A stretch of 64,000 nucleotides of DNA, from the NCBI RefSeq assembly GCF_003014615.1, contig NZ_PYGI01000004.1:1-64000 (forward strand). The letters run 5' to 3'. The stretch comes from Marinobacterium halophilum (GTDB taxonomy: Bacteria; Pseudomonadota; Gammaproteobacteria; Pseudomonadales; Balneatricaceae). Made by a program: the position numbers and the translations under genes. Each line of letters begins with the position of its first letter. Positions within the stretch are counted from its first letter, which is position 1. Below are positions 25,611 to 35,255 of this stretch, in pieces. The notes beneath the pieces were generated by a model. It had not been told where the DNA came from, did no database searches, and saw only the letters and a list, made by a program, of their open reading frames with translations.

Positions 25611-26381
25611 TCATGCCGTGTCATGGTTCAGATTAGACCGTCTTAGCGCTCTTTCCAGTCGCGTCCGCTCTCGTCCCTGCTCCATCAATACCTCTTCGAC
25701 AAAGGCCAGATGGTCATGCGCAGCTTGGCGCGCCACCTCAGGTTCAGCACGCAAGATGGCCTGCAACAGCAGATGGTGCTGCTCGTGAATGCGAGCGCGC
25801 ATCTCCCCTGTCGGATAAATCTGCTGCAAATTGTCCCAAATATGTTGGCGTAACAGTGTGAACAGCGCACGCATCATGTGCAGTAACACAACATTGTGGG
25901 TTGCTGCGGCGATCGCCAGATGAAATTCCACATCAGCTTCCACTTCCTTGTCGAACGCTTTCTCTTCATGGAACTGCTGCAGGCGCTCAAAGCAGGTCTG
26001 AATCGTCGCCTTGTCCGCAGGGGTGGAGCGCAATGCTGCATAGTAGGCACTGACGCCTTCCAGCGCATGACGAAACTCCAGCAGGTCATACTGTGATTCC
26101 GGGTGTGTTTTAAACAGCTCCAGCAATGGATCGGACAACCCGGCCCCCAAGTCTTCGGTGACAAAACTGCCTCCGCCCTGCCGACTGACCAGCAGCCCCT
26201 TGGCCGCCAGCTTTTGTATCGCTTCACGTACCGAAGGCCGCGATACTTCGAACCGAGTCGCCAACTCACGTTCTGGCGGCAATCGCTGGCCCGGCTGAAG
26301 CGCCCCTTCCAGAATCATGGTTTCCAACTGCTGCATGATGACATCCGAAACCCGGGGTTGCTTGACACGCGTATAAACCAT
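25611..26381 (-). CDS. pdhR: PdhR, GntR/FadR-family regulator of pyruvate metabolism
   Basis: In E. coli, PdhR represses the pdh operon and related genes and is released by pyruvate. The 256-residue protein has the GntR winged helix at about residues 8-75 (LPPERELATRFEVSRPSVRE, GGGSFV) and an all-helical FadR-type C-terminal domain with the conserved His/Asp region (HNVVLLHMMRALF). It aligns well with E. coli PdhR, including HPESQYDLLEFRHALEG. It is divergent from the D-lactate dehydrogenase gene; two 17-bp boxes occupy the intergenic region. Confidence 0.93.
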   Translation of the reverse strand: MVYTRVKQPRVSDVIMQQLETMILEGALQPGQRLPPERELATRFEVSRPSVREAIQKLAAKGLLVSRQGGGSFVTEDLGAGLSDPLLELFKTHPESQYDLLEFRHALEGVSAYYAALRSTPADKATIQTCFERLQQFHEEKAFDKEVEADVEFHLAIAAATHNVVLLHMMRALFTLLRQHIWDNLQQIYPTGEMRARIHEQHHLLLQAILRAEPEVARQAAHDHLAFVEEVLMEQGRERTRLERALRRSNLNHDTA

Positions 26382-26427
26382 ACTTCAATGATTACCTGAA
26401 AGTTCGCTATGAATAGGGCTGACGTTA

Positions 26428-26444
26428 AATTGGTTTGACCAATT
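26428..26444. promoter_or_regulatory. PdhR-type operator 1 (pdhR side)
   Basis: AATTGGTTTGACCAATT is a perfect match to the E. coli PdhR-box form AATTGGT-N3-ACCAATT. It lies 47 bp upstream of the pdhR start, so autoregulation is expected. Confidence 0.85.
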
Positions 26445-26481
26445 ATTCAACCGGGTTTTATCCCCTGCATACTGAAAAATA

Positions 26482-26511
26482 TTGACAGCGGCTCGGGCCA
26501 AACCATACAGT
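26482..26511 (+). promoter_or_regulatory. Candidate promoter of the D-lactate dehydrogenase gene
   Basis: Perfect TTGACA (26482-26487), 18 bp, then TACAGT (26506-26511). A start near 26518 would put the second PdhR-type box about 12-28 bp downstream, the arrangement reported for E. coli pdhR. Confidence 0.5.
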
Positions 26512-26530
26512 CCACTAAATAACTATGGAT

Positions 26531-26547
26531 AATTGGTCTTACCAATT
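26531..26547. promoter_or_regulatory. PdhR/LldR-type operator 2 (dehydrogenase side)
   Basis: AATTGGTCTTACCAATT, same arms as operator 1, different 3-bp centre. It ends 11 bp before the dehydrogenase start codon, overlapping the leader and close to the ribosome site. Confidence 0.85.
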
Positions 26548-26558
26548 ATGGTGATTGA

Positions 26559-29405
26559 ATGAATCCCCAATACCTGCGCTTCCTGGAACAGCTCCAACAT
26601 TTCATTCCCGAACAACGTCTGATCACGGACCCGCTGCGCACACTCGCCTACGGCACTGATGCCAGCTTCTACCGCCTGATCCCGCAGATTGTGGTCCGGG
26701 TTGAGCACGAGCAGGAGGTGATACGGCTGATCAGCCTGGCCAATGAGCATGCTCTGCCGCTGACCTTCCGGGCCGCCGGCACCAGCCTGTCAGGCCAGGC
26801 CATTACCGACTCGGTACTGGTACAACTGGGTGATGGCTGGACCGGTTATTCAATCAACGAGGACGCCAGTCAGATCCGCCTGCAACCCGGTGTAATCGGT
26901 GCGCATGCCAACCGCTACCTGGCACCCTTTCAACGCAAGATCGGCCCCGATCCCGCTTCCATCAATGCCGCCAGAATCGGCGGTATTGCCGCCAATAACG
27001 CCAGCGGCATGTGCTGTGGCACCGCCCAGAACAGTTACCGGACACTCCGCGCCATGCGCATGATTCTGTCGAACGGCTCGGTACTGGATACGGGCGACCC
27101 AGTCTCGGTGCGGCTGTTTCAGCAACAGCACCGAGGCTTGCTCGACAGTTTGGGTACATTGGCGGCGCTGACCCGCGCCAACACCGAACTGAGACAAAAA
27201 ATCGAACACAAGTACCGACTCAAGAACACCACCGGTTACGCACTCAACGCCCTGACCGACTTTGAAGATCCGATCGAGATCCTGCAGCACCTGATGATCG
27301 GCTCTGAAGGAACGCTCGGTTTCATCTCCTCCATTACCTATAACACGGTACCCGAACACCCGCATAAAGCATCGGCACTGGTGTTTTTCGACCGTGTACG
27401 CACTACCTGTGAAGCCGTGGCACTATTGAAAGCCACACCGGTTGCCGCTGTTGAACTGATGGACCGTGCCGGCTTGCGCGCGGTGGAACAAAAGCCGGGA
27501 ATGCCTGACTTTATCCGCTCCCTGCCTGAAGATGCCGCCGCTCTGCTGATCGAAACTCGCGCCGAAGACCCGACCCGACTGCAACAGCAGATTACCGAGA
27601 TAGGTGCCGCGATCGCCCATCTTGAAACCAGTCAGCCATACAGTTTTACGACCGACCCAGACACCTGCGCCCGCTACTGGGCCATTCGTAAGGGCCTGTT
27701 TCCGGCCGTGGGGGCCGTGCGCCAGACCGGTACCACCGTAATCATTGAAGATGTCGCGTTTCCGGTAGCGCAACTGGCGGATGCCGTAGCCGACCTGCAC
27801 CAGCTGTTCAAGCGCTGGGACTACCCCGAAGCCTTGATTTTCGGTCACGCCCTTGAGGGCAATCTGCACTTCGTGTTTACCCAGTCTTTCGACTCCGCCA
27901 CCGCATTGCAGCGCTATGAAGGACTCATGGACGATGTTGCCGATCTGGTGGTCGGAAAATACGGCGGCTCACTGAAGGCCGAGCATGGAACCGGACGTAA
28001 CATGGCACCCTATGTCGAACGTGAGTGGGGCAGCGATGCCTACCGGTTGATGCACGAAATCAAATCGCTGCTCGACCCAGCGGGTATTCTGAACCCGGGC
28101 GTGATTCTCAACCCAGACCCCAAAATCCATCTGCGCAACCTCAAGCCCATGCCTGCAGCTGACCCGCTGGTCGATACCTGTATTGAATGCGGCTTCTGCG
28201 AACCTGTATGCCCGTCGCGCGACCTGACTCTGACGCCACGCCAACGCATCGTCATCTGGCGCGAAATCTCCCAGCTGCAACGCAGCGGTGAGGATTCGCA
28301 ACGGCTGCAGCAATTGCAAAAAGACTATGCCTATCAGGGCGATGAAACCTGTGCGGCCTGTGGCCTGTGCTCAACCAGCTGCCCTGTCGGCATCAATACC
28401 GGCGACCTGACCCGCCAGATTCGCCATCAGCACAATCTTAATCGCGACAGGTCGGCTGATTGGCTGGCCACACACTACGCCGGCGCCATGCGCACCAGTC
28501 GCGCACTGTTCACTCTTGCCGATACCGCCCACCGCCTGATCGGCAGTGATCGCATGCAAACACTCACCCGGGGCACTCGACGCCTGAGCGGCAACCGGAT
28601 TCCGCTGTGGACACCGGCCATGCCAACGGCAGCCGCCAAACCCGCAGTCCCCATCTCTCCGGTAGCACCCTCTTCGCCCGATACGGACAAGGTTGTCTAT
28701 CTGCCCAGCTGTGCCAGCCGCACCATGGGCCCCATGCGAGGTGCCGAAGACTCTGCTTCCCTGGCTGACAAAACGATACAACTGCTGCAAAAGGCGGGCT
28801 TTGAAGTCATTCTGCCCGACGCCCTGGAAGGCCTTTGCTGCGGCATGCCGTTTCAGTCCAAAGGACTGTTTACAGCTGCCGACCACAAACGTACCGAACT
28901 CAACGCCCGGCTCTTGCAGATCAGCGAACAGGGACAGATTCCGATCTATTCCGATACCAGCCCGTGTAGTCTAAGGCTGCAGGAAGGACTGGACCCTGTG
29001 CTCAAGCTCTATGACAGCATCGAATTTATTGATCGCTTTGTGCTGCCAAGGCTCGAAATCACCCCTCTCGAGACACCGGTAGCACTGCACGTTACCTGCA
29101 GCAGCCAACGCCAGGGCCTCGACGCTGCGCTCAAGCGCATCCTTTCGGCCTGCAGCCATGAAGTCGTCATTCCGGATCAGATCAGCTGCTGCGGGTTTGC
29201 CGGCGACAAGGGATTTACCACCCCTGAACTCAACGCCAGTGCGCTGCGCACATTGAAACCGCAGGTCCAGCATTGCAGCGGCGGCTACTCCACCAGTCGC
29301 ACCTGTGAAATCGGTTTGAGCCATCACAGCGGGATTGAATACCGCTCGGTCGTCTATCTGCTGGAACAGTGTTCACAGCCGAAGGTACAAACGGAAGCAC
29401 ACTGA
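26559..29405 (+). CDS. dld: FAD/Fe-S D-lactate dehydrogenase (quinone-linked, NAD-independent)
   Basis: A 948-residue fusion of a GlcD-like flavoprotein and a GlcF-like iron-sulfur part, as in Pseudomonas D-lactate dehydrogenases. FAD-binding_4 domain about residues 40-270 (PLTFRAAGTSLSGQA, GPDPASINAARIGGIAANNA), FAD-oxidase C-terminal domain to about 520, two 4Fe-4S motifs (CIECGFCEPVCP near 541, CAACGLCSTSCPVG near 597), and two CCG domains (LEGLCCGMPFQSKG, ISCCGFAGDKGF). D-lactate oxidation to pyruvate fits the PdhR/LldR-type operator just upstream. Related enzymes act on D-2-hydroxyglutarate or glycolate, so substrate is inferred. No lactate permease gene is adjacent. Confidence 0.85.
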   Translation: MNPQYLRFLEQLQHFIPEQRLITDPLRTLAYGTDASFYRLIPQIVVRVEHEQEVIRLISLANEHALPLTFRAAGTSLSGQAITDSVLVQLGDGWTGYSINEDASQIRLQPGVIGAHANRYLAPFQRKIGPDPASINAARIGGIAANNASGMCCGTAQNSYRTLRAMRMILSNGSVLDTGDPVSVRLFQQQHRGLLDSLGTLAALTRANTELRQKIEHKYRLKNTTGYALNALTDFEDPIEILQHLMIGSEGTLGFISSITYNTVPEHPHKASALVFFDRVRTTCEAVALLKATPVAAVELMDRAGLRAVEQKPGMPDFIRSLPEDAAALLIETRAEDPTRLQQQITEIGAAIAHLETSQPYSFTTDPDTCARYWAIRKGLFPAVGAVRQTGTTVIIEDVAFPVAQLADAVADLHQLFKRWDYPEALIFGHALEGNLHFVFTQSFDSATALQRYEGLMDDVADLVVGKYGGSLKAEHGTGRNMAPYVEREWGSDAYRLMHEIKSLLDPAGILNPGVILNPDPKIHLRNLKPMPAADPLVDTCIECGFCEPVCPSRDLTLTPRQRIVIWREISQLQRSGEDSQRLQQLQKDYAYQGDETCAACGLCSTSCPVGINTGDLTRQIRHQHNLNRDRSADWLATHYAGAMRTSRALFTLADTAHRLIGSDRMQTLTRGTRRLSGNRIPLWTPAMPTAAAKPAVPISPVAPSSPDTDKVVYLPSCASRTMGPMRGAEDSASLADKTIQLLQKAGFEVILPDALEGLCCGMPFQSKGLFTAADHKRTELNARLLQISEQGQIPIYSDTSPCSLRLQEGLDPVLKLYDSIEFIDRFVLPRLEITPLETPVALHVTCSSQRQGLDAALKRILSACSHEVVIPDQISCCGFAGDKGFTTPELNASALRTLKPQVQHCSGGYSTSRTCEIGLSHHSGIEYRSVVYLLEQCSQPKVQTEAH

Positions 29406-29552
29406 TACCGACCCAGAGGCGGAAAACACGGGGACTAATGGTATTATCCTGCGAGCTGAAAACAGGTTCGGCCAGCGGTCCCCCACCGTAGCAGCACAAA
29501 CATTTGCTGACCCGGTGGGCTGACCGGCCTTCCGCCCGCTAAAGGAACCTTC

Positions 29553-30455
29553 ATGGACAGTACCTCCCTCGCACTGCTGGAACGTATTTTTCTCACCGTT
29601 TTTCCCCTCGTCGTGATTGTCAGCGTGGGGTTTTTCTATGCCCGAGCCCGAACAACCGACATGTCGGTTGCCAACCGCATCAATATCGACGTGTTCTGCC
29701 CTGCACTGATTTTTTCGGTCATGTCGGCCAAGTCTTTTGACCTGCCTGCCTATTCCAACTTGGCATTCGGCGCATTGCTCGTGGTACTGGGCTCCGGCCT
29801 GCTGCTATGGCCGCTGTGCCGTTTGCTGGGCGTACAGATCAAGACATTTCTGCCACCGATGATGTTCAACAACAGTGGCAACCTCGGCATTCCTCTGCTG
29901 GTGCTCGCCTTCGGCGAACAGGCACTGCCGGCAGCCGTGATTCTGTTTCTGGTCGAGAACCTGCTGCATTTTACCGTTGGCATTTATATGCTCGACCACC
30001 GCACCAACCCGTTCAATGTGCTGCGCATGCCGATGATTATTGCCACTATCGCCGGATTGCTGTTCAGCAGCTTTGATTGGACCTTGCCCGCAGCCGTGCA
30101 GGTACCGATCGACATGCTGGGACAGATTGCCATACCACTGATGTTGTTCGCACTGGGAGTACGCATGACCAGTGTCGATTTCACACATTGGAAAATAGGG
30201 GCATGGGGAAGTGTGCTGGCACCCGCCAGCGGCGTCCTGGTTGCACTGGCCTTACAGCCGATACTACAGCTTGAACCCTTGCAATTCAGTTACTTACTGA
30301 TATTCGGCGCATTGCCGCCGGCGGTACTGAACTACATGATGGCAGAACGCTACAATCAAGAGCCTCAGCAAGTGGCGTCGATTGTGCTGCTGGGTAATAT
30401 CGGTAGCTTGCTGGTGATTCCCATCGCCTTGGCGTTTGCACTCCAGGCAGGCTGA
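29553..30455 (+). CDS. AEC-family (auxin efflux carrier-like) transporter
   Basis: A 300-residue membrane protein with about ten hydrophobic segments in two inverted five-helix halves; the NNSGNLGIPLLVLAFGEQAL motif is typical of the family. Bacterial members export or import organic acids such as malate or malonate; the substrate is not readable. AAGGAACC precedes the ATG. It follows the D-lactate dehydrogenase by 147 bp, which would fit a metabolite carrier, but a separate promoter is possible. Confidence 0.85.
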   Translation: MDSTSLALLERIFLTVFPLVVIVSVGFFYARARTTDMSVANRINIDVFCPALIFSVMSAKSFDLPAYSNLAFGALLVVLGSGLLLWPLCRLLGVQIKTFLPPMMFNNSGNLGIPLLVLAFGEQALPAAVILFLVENLLHFTVGIYMLDHRTNPFNVLRMPMIIATIAGLLFSSFDWTLPAAVQVPIDMLGQIAIPLMLFALGVRMTSVDFTHWKIGAWGSVLAPASGVLVALALQPILQLEPLQFSYLLIFGALPPAVLNYMMAERYNQEPQQVASIVLLGNIGSLLVIPIALAFALQAG

Positions 30456-30468
30456 ACGGACATTAAAC

Positions 30469-30497
30469 ACCGGACGGTGTCATATCCCGTCCGGTTT
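30469..30497. terminator. Convergent terminator after the AEC gene
   Basis: ACCGGACGG (30469-30477) pairs with CCGTCCGGT (30487-30495), 9-nt loop, followed by TTTCT. It lies between two converging genes and could serve the rightward one. Confidence 0.65.
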
Positions 30498-30503
30498 CTC
30501 GGT

Positions 30504-30788
30504 TTACTCTGCTGCCGTCGGCTGCAACAGAATCAGCTCCCGATTCTTGTCTAGGGTCGTGGCACCAATCCCTTTCACATCCGTGATCTGCTCGACAGCC
30601 ACAAAGGGGCCATTGGCTTCACGATAGGCAACGATGGCTTCTGCCTTGGCCGGGCCGATACCGTTGAGGGACATTGCGATTTGAGCAGCACTGGCGGTAT
30701 TGATATCCACCGGTTCAGCCGCTAATGAGAAGGGGGAAAACAACAGCGTGGTCGAGAGCAGCACACTGCTCAGAAGGCGCTTTATCAT
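30504..30788 (-). CDS. Secreted ComEA-type helix-hairpin-helix protein
   Basis: A 94-residue protein with a signal peptide (to about AEP, residue 24) and a ComEA-type helix-hairpin-helix domain (VDINTASAAQIAMSLNGIG, then ITDVKGIGATTLDKN). Such short proteins bind dsDNA in the periplasm during transformation in competent species, though many are annotated only by domain. ATG at 30788 has GGAAG 5 bases upstream; the longer frame begins 30 codons earlier without a signal peptide at its start. Oddity: AMSLNGIG shows Met-Ser where the usual form is L..LpGIG. Confidence 0.85.
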   Translation of the reverse strand: MIKRLLSSVLLSTTLLFSPFSLAAEPVDINTASAAQIAMSLNGIGPAKAEAIVAYREANGPFVAVEQITDVKGIGATTLDKNRELILLQPTAAE

Positions 30789-30900
30789 GGTCGCTTCCTT
30801 TCGATGATAAGGTAAGTGCCGGCCATCCTTGACCGACGCAGCCATGGTAGACAGCTCATACTTCAAGCAGAAGCCCAAGCTGCCGTTTTGTTGACCTCAA

Positions 30901-31629
30901 TCAGGCCTGACGTGCATTCAGTGCTGCTGCCACATCATTCTGTATGCACGCGGCGACATCGGCAGGCGTGCTCGCCTGGGTAATCGGGCGGCCGATCACC
31001 AGGTAATCACTGCCGGTATGGATAGCCTGTGACGGCGTCATGATTCTGCGCTGGTCGCCCTGCTCGGCGTCCGCCGGACGGATACCCGGTGTTACCAGTG
31101 CAAACGGCTGCTCAATCGCCGCACGAATGGCAGCCACCTCCTGTGCCGAGCAGACCACGCCATCCAGCCCCGCAGACTGCGTCAACCGGGCCAGCCGGAC
31201 CACCTGTTCAAGTGGGTCGATGTCCAGACCAATTTCGGCCAGATCACTGCGCTCCATGCTGGTCAGCACAGTCACCGCAATCAGCAGGGTCCTGTTATCG
31301 GCCACCTGCTCCAGCTGTTCCCGGGCCGCTTCCATCATCCGGCGACCACCCGAGGCATGCACGTTTACCATCCACACACCCATTTCCGCAGCTGCTCGAA
31401 CCGCCCGCGCCGTGGTGTTAGGGATATCATGAAACTTGAGATCGAGGAATACGTCGAAGCCGAGAGCATGCAGCGCTTCCACCACAGACGGGCCACAGCG
31501 GGTGAATAGTTCCTTGCCCACTTTCACCCGACACAAGGCCGGGTCCAGTTGACGCGCCATCTGCACGGCAGATGCCTGATCAGGGTAATCAAGGGCAACA
31601 ATGATTCTGTTGGTATCGATGATGGTCAT
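30901..31629 (-). CDS. pyrF: Orotidine 5'-phosphate decarboxylase
   Basis: Last step of UMP synthesis. A 242-residue TIM-barrel; catalytic Lys and Asp in [11 protein letters not shown] at about residue 62-72, phosphate loop GIRP near the end, and the initial IIVALDYPD strand. It lies 12 bp after lapB, as in many gammaproteobacteria, and is probably cotranscribed with lapAB. Confidence 0.97.
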   Translation of the reverse strand: MTIIDTNRIIVALDYPDQASAVQMARQLDPALCRVKVGKELFTRCGPSVVEALHALGFDVFLDLKFHDIPNTTARAVRAAAEMGVWMVNVHASGGRRMMEAAREQLEQVADNRTLLIAVTVLTSMERSDLAEIGLDIDPLEQVVRLARLTQSAGLDGVVCSAQEVAAIRAAIEQPFALVTPGIRPADAEQGDQRRIMTPSQAIHTGSDYLVIGRPITQASTPADVAACIQNDVAAALNARQA

Positions 31630-31641
31630 GTTGGAGGTCTC

Positions 31642-32829
31642 TTACTCGCCTTCCAGGCCCTGTATCGGGCCTGTCGTGCCCCATTGCTTGCAGGATGGAC
31701 ATTGCCAATGCAATAGCCGCCCAGCAAACCCGCAATGGTTACACTGGTAGATGGGTTTACTCTGCTCCAGCTGGCCGGTCAGGCCACGCAAGACACTGAG
31801 ACTTTGCCGGGTACTGCTGGAGCCGTACTCGATGTGCATATCAATCAAGCGGTTGAACCCCTTGACCGAGGGACGCTTCTTCAACTCTTCCGTAAGAAAC
31901 TTGCCGGCAGCATAAACATCCTGCTGCTGCCGTATAATCTCGGCATACGCGATAATTACTGTCGTAGAGGGAACCCGGCCAAGGCAGTGACGCAGATAGG
32001 CTTCGAAGTCAGCTTCCCCTTTCAAGGCACGGTAACACTCGCTCAACGGCGCGATGGTTTCCGATACAAACAGCGCATTCTGCTGCGCAACCTGCTTCAA
32101 GCTCTTGATCGCCGCACGCCAGCGCGACTGCGCCATCTGCATCTGCGCCCGAATCAAACTGGCACGACAGCAGTTCTTGTCATACACCAGTGCCTGACGC
32201 AGGTGCCGCTCCGCAGCCGACAGATCACCAGCCTTCTGAGTCACCAACGCCAGTTCACAACAGTAATGTGCCAGCTCGTGCTGGATATCGACCAGATCAA
32301 TCGACAGCAACTGGCTCGCACTGTCCAGTGCATACTGCCATTCCCGCTCTTTCTCGTATAACTTGATCAACAGCGTCAGCGCCTGACGTCGATACTCGAC
32401 ATCCGTTGCATGCTGGATGATCTCCCTGAGCAGATTTTCAGCCCGGTCCAACAGTCCCAGCGCATCGTAATCACGCGCCAACGCCATCTGAATACGCAGG
32501 TAAACCGCCGGTGGCAGGTCCGGCCGAGCCAGTAGCTTCTGGTGAATCCCCACCGCGCGATCAACATCGCCCTTGCGTCGCAACAGTTTGGCCAGAGCCA
32601 AATGCGCCGGAATCGTATCCGAATTGATCTCAAGCGCACGAATGAAGCTTTCAATCGCCTCATCCGTGTTCTCGTTGATCAGATGATCAAGTCCAATAAA
32701 ATATTCTGTACTGAGGTCATTGCGGGACGACTCAAGCGACTGCTTCTGCAGCAACTGAAAGCGCCCCAACCACCACCCGGCTCCTACCGCAACAAACAGC
32801 GGAATGATCAGCAGGTAATCAGAGAACAT
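31642..32829 (-). CDS. lapB: LapB (YciM), regulator of lipopolysaccharide synthesis
   Basis: Inner-membrane TPR protein that promotes FtsH degradation of LpxC. ATG at 32829 begins the N-terminal membrane anchor (SDYLLIIPLFVAVGAGWWLG); the upstream frame belongs to overlapping lapA. Multiple TPR repeats fill residues about 65-350, and the C-terminal rubredoxin-like metal site is intact (CNHCGF, CPSCKQWG). The ATG lies one base after the lapA stop, showing tight coupling. Confidence 0.95.
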   Translation of the reverse strand: MFSDYLLIIPLFVAVGAGWWLGRFQLLQKQSLESSRNDLSTEYFIGLDHLINENTDEAIESFIRALEINSDTIPAHLALAKLLRRKGDVDRAVGIHQKLLARPDLPPAVYLRIQMALARDYDALGLLDRAENLLREIIQHATDVEYRRQALTLLIKLYEKEREWQYALDSASQLLSIDLVDIQHELAHYCCELALVTQKAGDLSAAERHLRQALVYDKNCCRASLIRAQMQMAQSRWRAAIKSLKQVAQQNALFVSETIAPLSECYRALKGEADFEAYLRHCLGRVPSTTVIIAYAEIIRQQQDVYAAGKFLTEELKKRPSVKGFNRLIDMHIEYGSSSTRQSLSVLRGLTGQLEQSKPIYQCNHCGFAGRLLHWQCPSCKQWGTTGPIQGLEGE

Positions 32830-32830
32830 T

Positions 32831-33136
32831 TCAGAGGGTGTCTTTGAGGCCAGCGGTGCGCAATTTATCCAACTCTTTACGAGAGCTCTGCTCTTGACGA
32901 CGAGCATTTCTGAGGCGCGCTTTCAGTGCCAGCAGCGTCATACTGCTGAGCAACATGCCACAGATGCCGCCCAACACAAAAACCGCAATCAGCCACAACG
33001 ACAGGCTGGCTTCCGGCAAGGTTAGAAACACCAGATCAATGGTGACCGGTTCGGTATTGTGAATAGTAAACAGTATGCCTATGCCGATTACCATCAGCGC
33101 CAGCAGTGTAAAAATCAATTTTTTCAGCCAGTTCAC
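32831..33136 (-). CDS. lapA: LapA, small inner-membrane partner of LapB
   Basis: A 101-residue protein with two membrane helices (LIFTLLALMVIGIGILFTI and LWLIAVFVLGGICGMLLSSM) separated by a short loop containing HNTEPVTIDLVFL, and a cytoplasmic coiled-coil tail. It is placed between ihfB and lapB as in Pseudomonas and E. coli-type clusters. Confidence 0.93.
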   Translation of the reverse strand: MNWLKKLIFTLLALMVIGIGILFTIHNTEPVTIDLVFLTLPEASLSLWLIAVFVLGGICGMLLSSMTLLALKARLRNARRQEQSSRKELDKLRTAGLKDTL

Positions 33137-33180
33137 GCGTTAATCCTCTGCAGTTGACCGGCACTATTATGACAGCGAAT

Positions 33181-33477
33181 TCAATAGCCGGCTTTAAGCC
33201 CTTCGTTCACTTGGTCACGCAGTTCCTTACCCGGCTTGAAGTGAGGAACATACTTGGCCGTCAGGGGAACAGCTTCTCCGGTCTTGGGGTTCCGCCCCAT
33301 TCGCGGCGCGCGATAGTGTAGCGAGAAGCTACCGAAACCGCGAATCTCAATGCGTTCACCGGTCGAAAGTGCGTCGGTCATATGATCAAGCATGGTTTTA
33401 ACCGCCAACTCCACATCTTTGACCGACAGCTCGGGGTGGGCATCAATCAAACGCTCGATTAACTCTGATTTGGTCAT
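33181..33477 (-). CDS. ihfB: Integration host factor beta subunit
   Basis: A 98-residue DNA-bending protein that pairs with IhfA. The DNA-intercalating arm contains RNPKTGEAV (Pro at the tip), preceded by [12 protein letters not shown]. It lies downstream of rpsA, an order conserved in many proteobacteria. Confidence 0.97.
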   Translation of the reverse strand: MTKSELIERLIDAHPELSVKDVELAVKTMLDHMTDALSTGERIEIRGFGSFSLHYRAPRMGRNPKTGEAVPLTAKYVPHFKPGKELRDQVNEGLKAGY

Positions 33478-33500
33478 AACACCTCCGGTTCAGACCGAAT

Positions 33501-33522
33501 GCCCTGCACTCACGTGCAGGGC
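33501..33522 (-). other. Hairpin between rpsA and ihfB
   Basis: GCCCTGCAC (33501-33509) and GTGCAGGGC (33514-33522) form a perfect 9-bp stem with a 4-nt loop but no T-run. It is 24 bp before the ihfB start and could be a processing or attenuation site. Confidence 0.45.
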
Positions 33523-33544
33523 CTCAGACTAGAGCGACATATAT

Positions 33545-35227
33545 TCAGGAGTCCTGTTTTTTCATCTGCTGCTTGATCAGGTCACCGATGGTCGTCGGTC
33601 CCTGCTCAGGTGCCGCCTGCTCCTGTACTGCCTTCATCGCCTGTTGCGTCTGTGCACGTTCCATCTGGCGCACGGACAGGTTGAGTACACGGTTGCGGCG
33701 ATCAACACTAAGCACGGCCGCTTCAATCTCCTCACCCGCCTTGAGCTCATGGGTAAGATCATCAACATGTGCTGCGGACAACTCAGACACTTTGAGTATG
33801 GCTTCGATACCGTCGACCAGAGTCAATGTCGCCTGACGCGGGGTTACATCCTGTACCACCGCGCGCACGATAGTGCCCTTGGGATACTGCTCGGCAGACT
33901 GGGTAAAGGGATCCGAGTTAAGCTGCTTGATGCCCAGGGCAATGCGCTCACGCTCAGGATCAATAGACAGTACCAGCGCTTCGACTTCATCACCCTTGCT
34001 ATAGGTTTTCATCGCCTCTTCGCCAGGCAGATCCCATGACAGGTCGGACAGATGTACCAGCCCGTCTACACCACTATCCAGACCGATGAAGACACCAAAA
34101 TCGGTAATCGAGCGCACCCGTCCCTTAAGCACATCGCCCTTGGCATGTTGACTGGCAAACTGCTCCCACGGATTGGGTTTGCACTGTTTCATGCCCAGCG
34201 AGATACGGCGGCGCTGCTGGTCGATGTCGAGAATCATGACCTCGATTTCATCACCCACCTGCACCAATTTTGACGGATGAACGTTCTTGTTGGTCCAATC
34301 CATTTCCGACACATGCACCAGCCCTTCAATGCCGGGAGCAATCTCGGCAAAGCAGCCGTAGTCGGTCAGATTGGTGACACGTGCAGTCACCCGACTGCCC
34401 GCGCTATATTCGGCAGCCAACTTGTTCCAGGGATCTTCCTGCAGCTGTTTGAGGCCCAGAGATACCCGCTTGCGCTCGGCATCATATTTGAGCACCTTAA
34501 CGTCGACTTCATCACCGACATTGAGTACTTCACTGGGGTGTTTGACCCGTTTCCAGGCGATATCAGTGATATGCAATAGACCGTCGATACCACCCAAGTC
34601 GATAAATGCACCGTAGTCGGTCAGGTTCTTGACGATCCCCTTGACCACCAAACCTTCTTCCATCTTCTCCAGCAGTTTGTCGCGCTCGATGCTGTAGGCT
34701 TCCTCAAGCACAGCACGTCGTGACACCACCAGGTTATTACTGCGGGCGTCCAGTTTGACGATACGCAGTTCCAGCTCCTGCCCATCCAGGTGCGAGGTAT
34801 CGCGCAACGGACGAACATCAACCAAAGAACCGGGCAGGAAGGCCTGCAGGCCGTTGACTTCGACCGTCAGACCGCCGCGCACGCGACCTATGATATGACC
34901 ATGTACGCTGGTCCCCTCGGCATAGGCATCTTCCAGCACCGCCCACGCTTCAATGCGTTTGGCGCGCTCTCGGGAGAGAACGGTTGAGCCGAAGCCATCT
35001 TCCAGTGACTCCAGTGCAACACGCACTTCGTCACCGACCTGAAGATCACATTGACCCTTGTCATCACGGAACTGCTCCAGAGGAATGACACCCTCGGACT
35101 TGAGTCCCGCATTAACGGTCACAAAGTCATTATCGATCGCTACTACGGTTCCCGTCACAATCGATCCGGGCGCCATATTCAGCTCTTTCAGACTCTCTTC
35201 AAACAGCTCAGCAAAACTTTCGCTCAT
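33545..35227 (-). CDS. rpsA: 30S ribosomal protein S1
   Basis: A 560-residue protein with six S1 (OB-fold) repeats that helps mRNAs dock on the 30S subunit. ATG at 35227 starts [18 protein letters not shown], the family start, with GGAACG upstream; the frame runs on to 35308 without a start site. Repeats 3-6 show the [10 protein letters not shown] / [10 protein letters not shown] type signature. Confidence 0.98.
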   Translation of the reverse strand: MSESFAELFEESLKELNMAPGSIVTGTVVAIDNDFVTVNAGLKSEGVIPLEQFRDDKGQCDLQVGDEVRVALESLEDGFGSTVLSRERAKRIEAWAVLEDAYAEGTSVHGHIIGRVRGGLTVEVNGLQAFLPGSLVDVRPLRDTSHLDGQELELRIVKLDARSNNLVVSRRAVLEEAYSIERDKLLEKMEEGLVVKGIVKNLTDYGAFIDLGGIDGLLHITDIAWKRVKHPSEVLNVGDEVDVKVLKYDAERKRVSLGLKQLQEDPWNKLAAEYSAGSRVTARVTNLTDYGCFAEIAPGIEGLVHVSEMDWTNKNVHPSKLVQVGDEIEVMILDIDQQRRRISLGMKQCKPNPWEQFASQHAKGDVLKGRVRSITDFGVFIGLDSGVDGLVHLSDLSWDLPGEEAMKTYSKGDEVEALVLSIDPERERIALGIKQLNSDPFTQSAEQYPKGTIVRAVVQDVTPRQATLTLVDGIEAILKVSELSAAHVDDLTHELKAGEEIEAAVLSVDRRNRVLNLSVRQMERAQTQQAMKAVQEQAAPEQGPTTIGDLIKQQMKKQDS

Positions 35228-35255
35228 TACCGTTCCTTCCCAAGTTTGGACTACA

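Noticed and set aside
29461-29545. Possible stem-loop between the D-lactate dehydrogenase and the AEC gene
   Set aside because: Pairing of GGTCCCCCACCG with the later CGGTGGG segment is imperfect and lacks a T-run; too weak to call a terminator.
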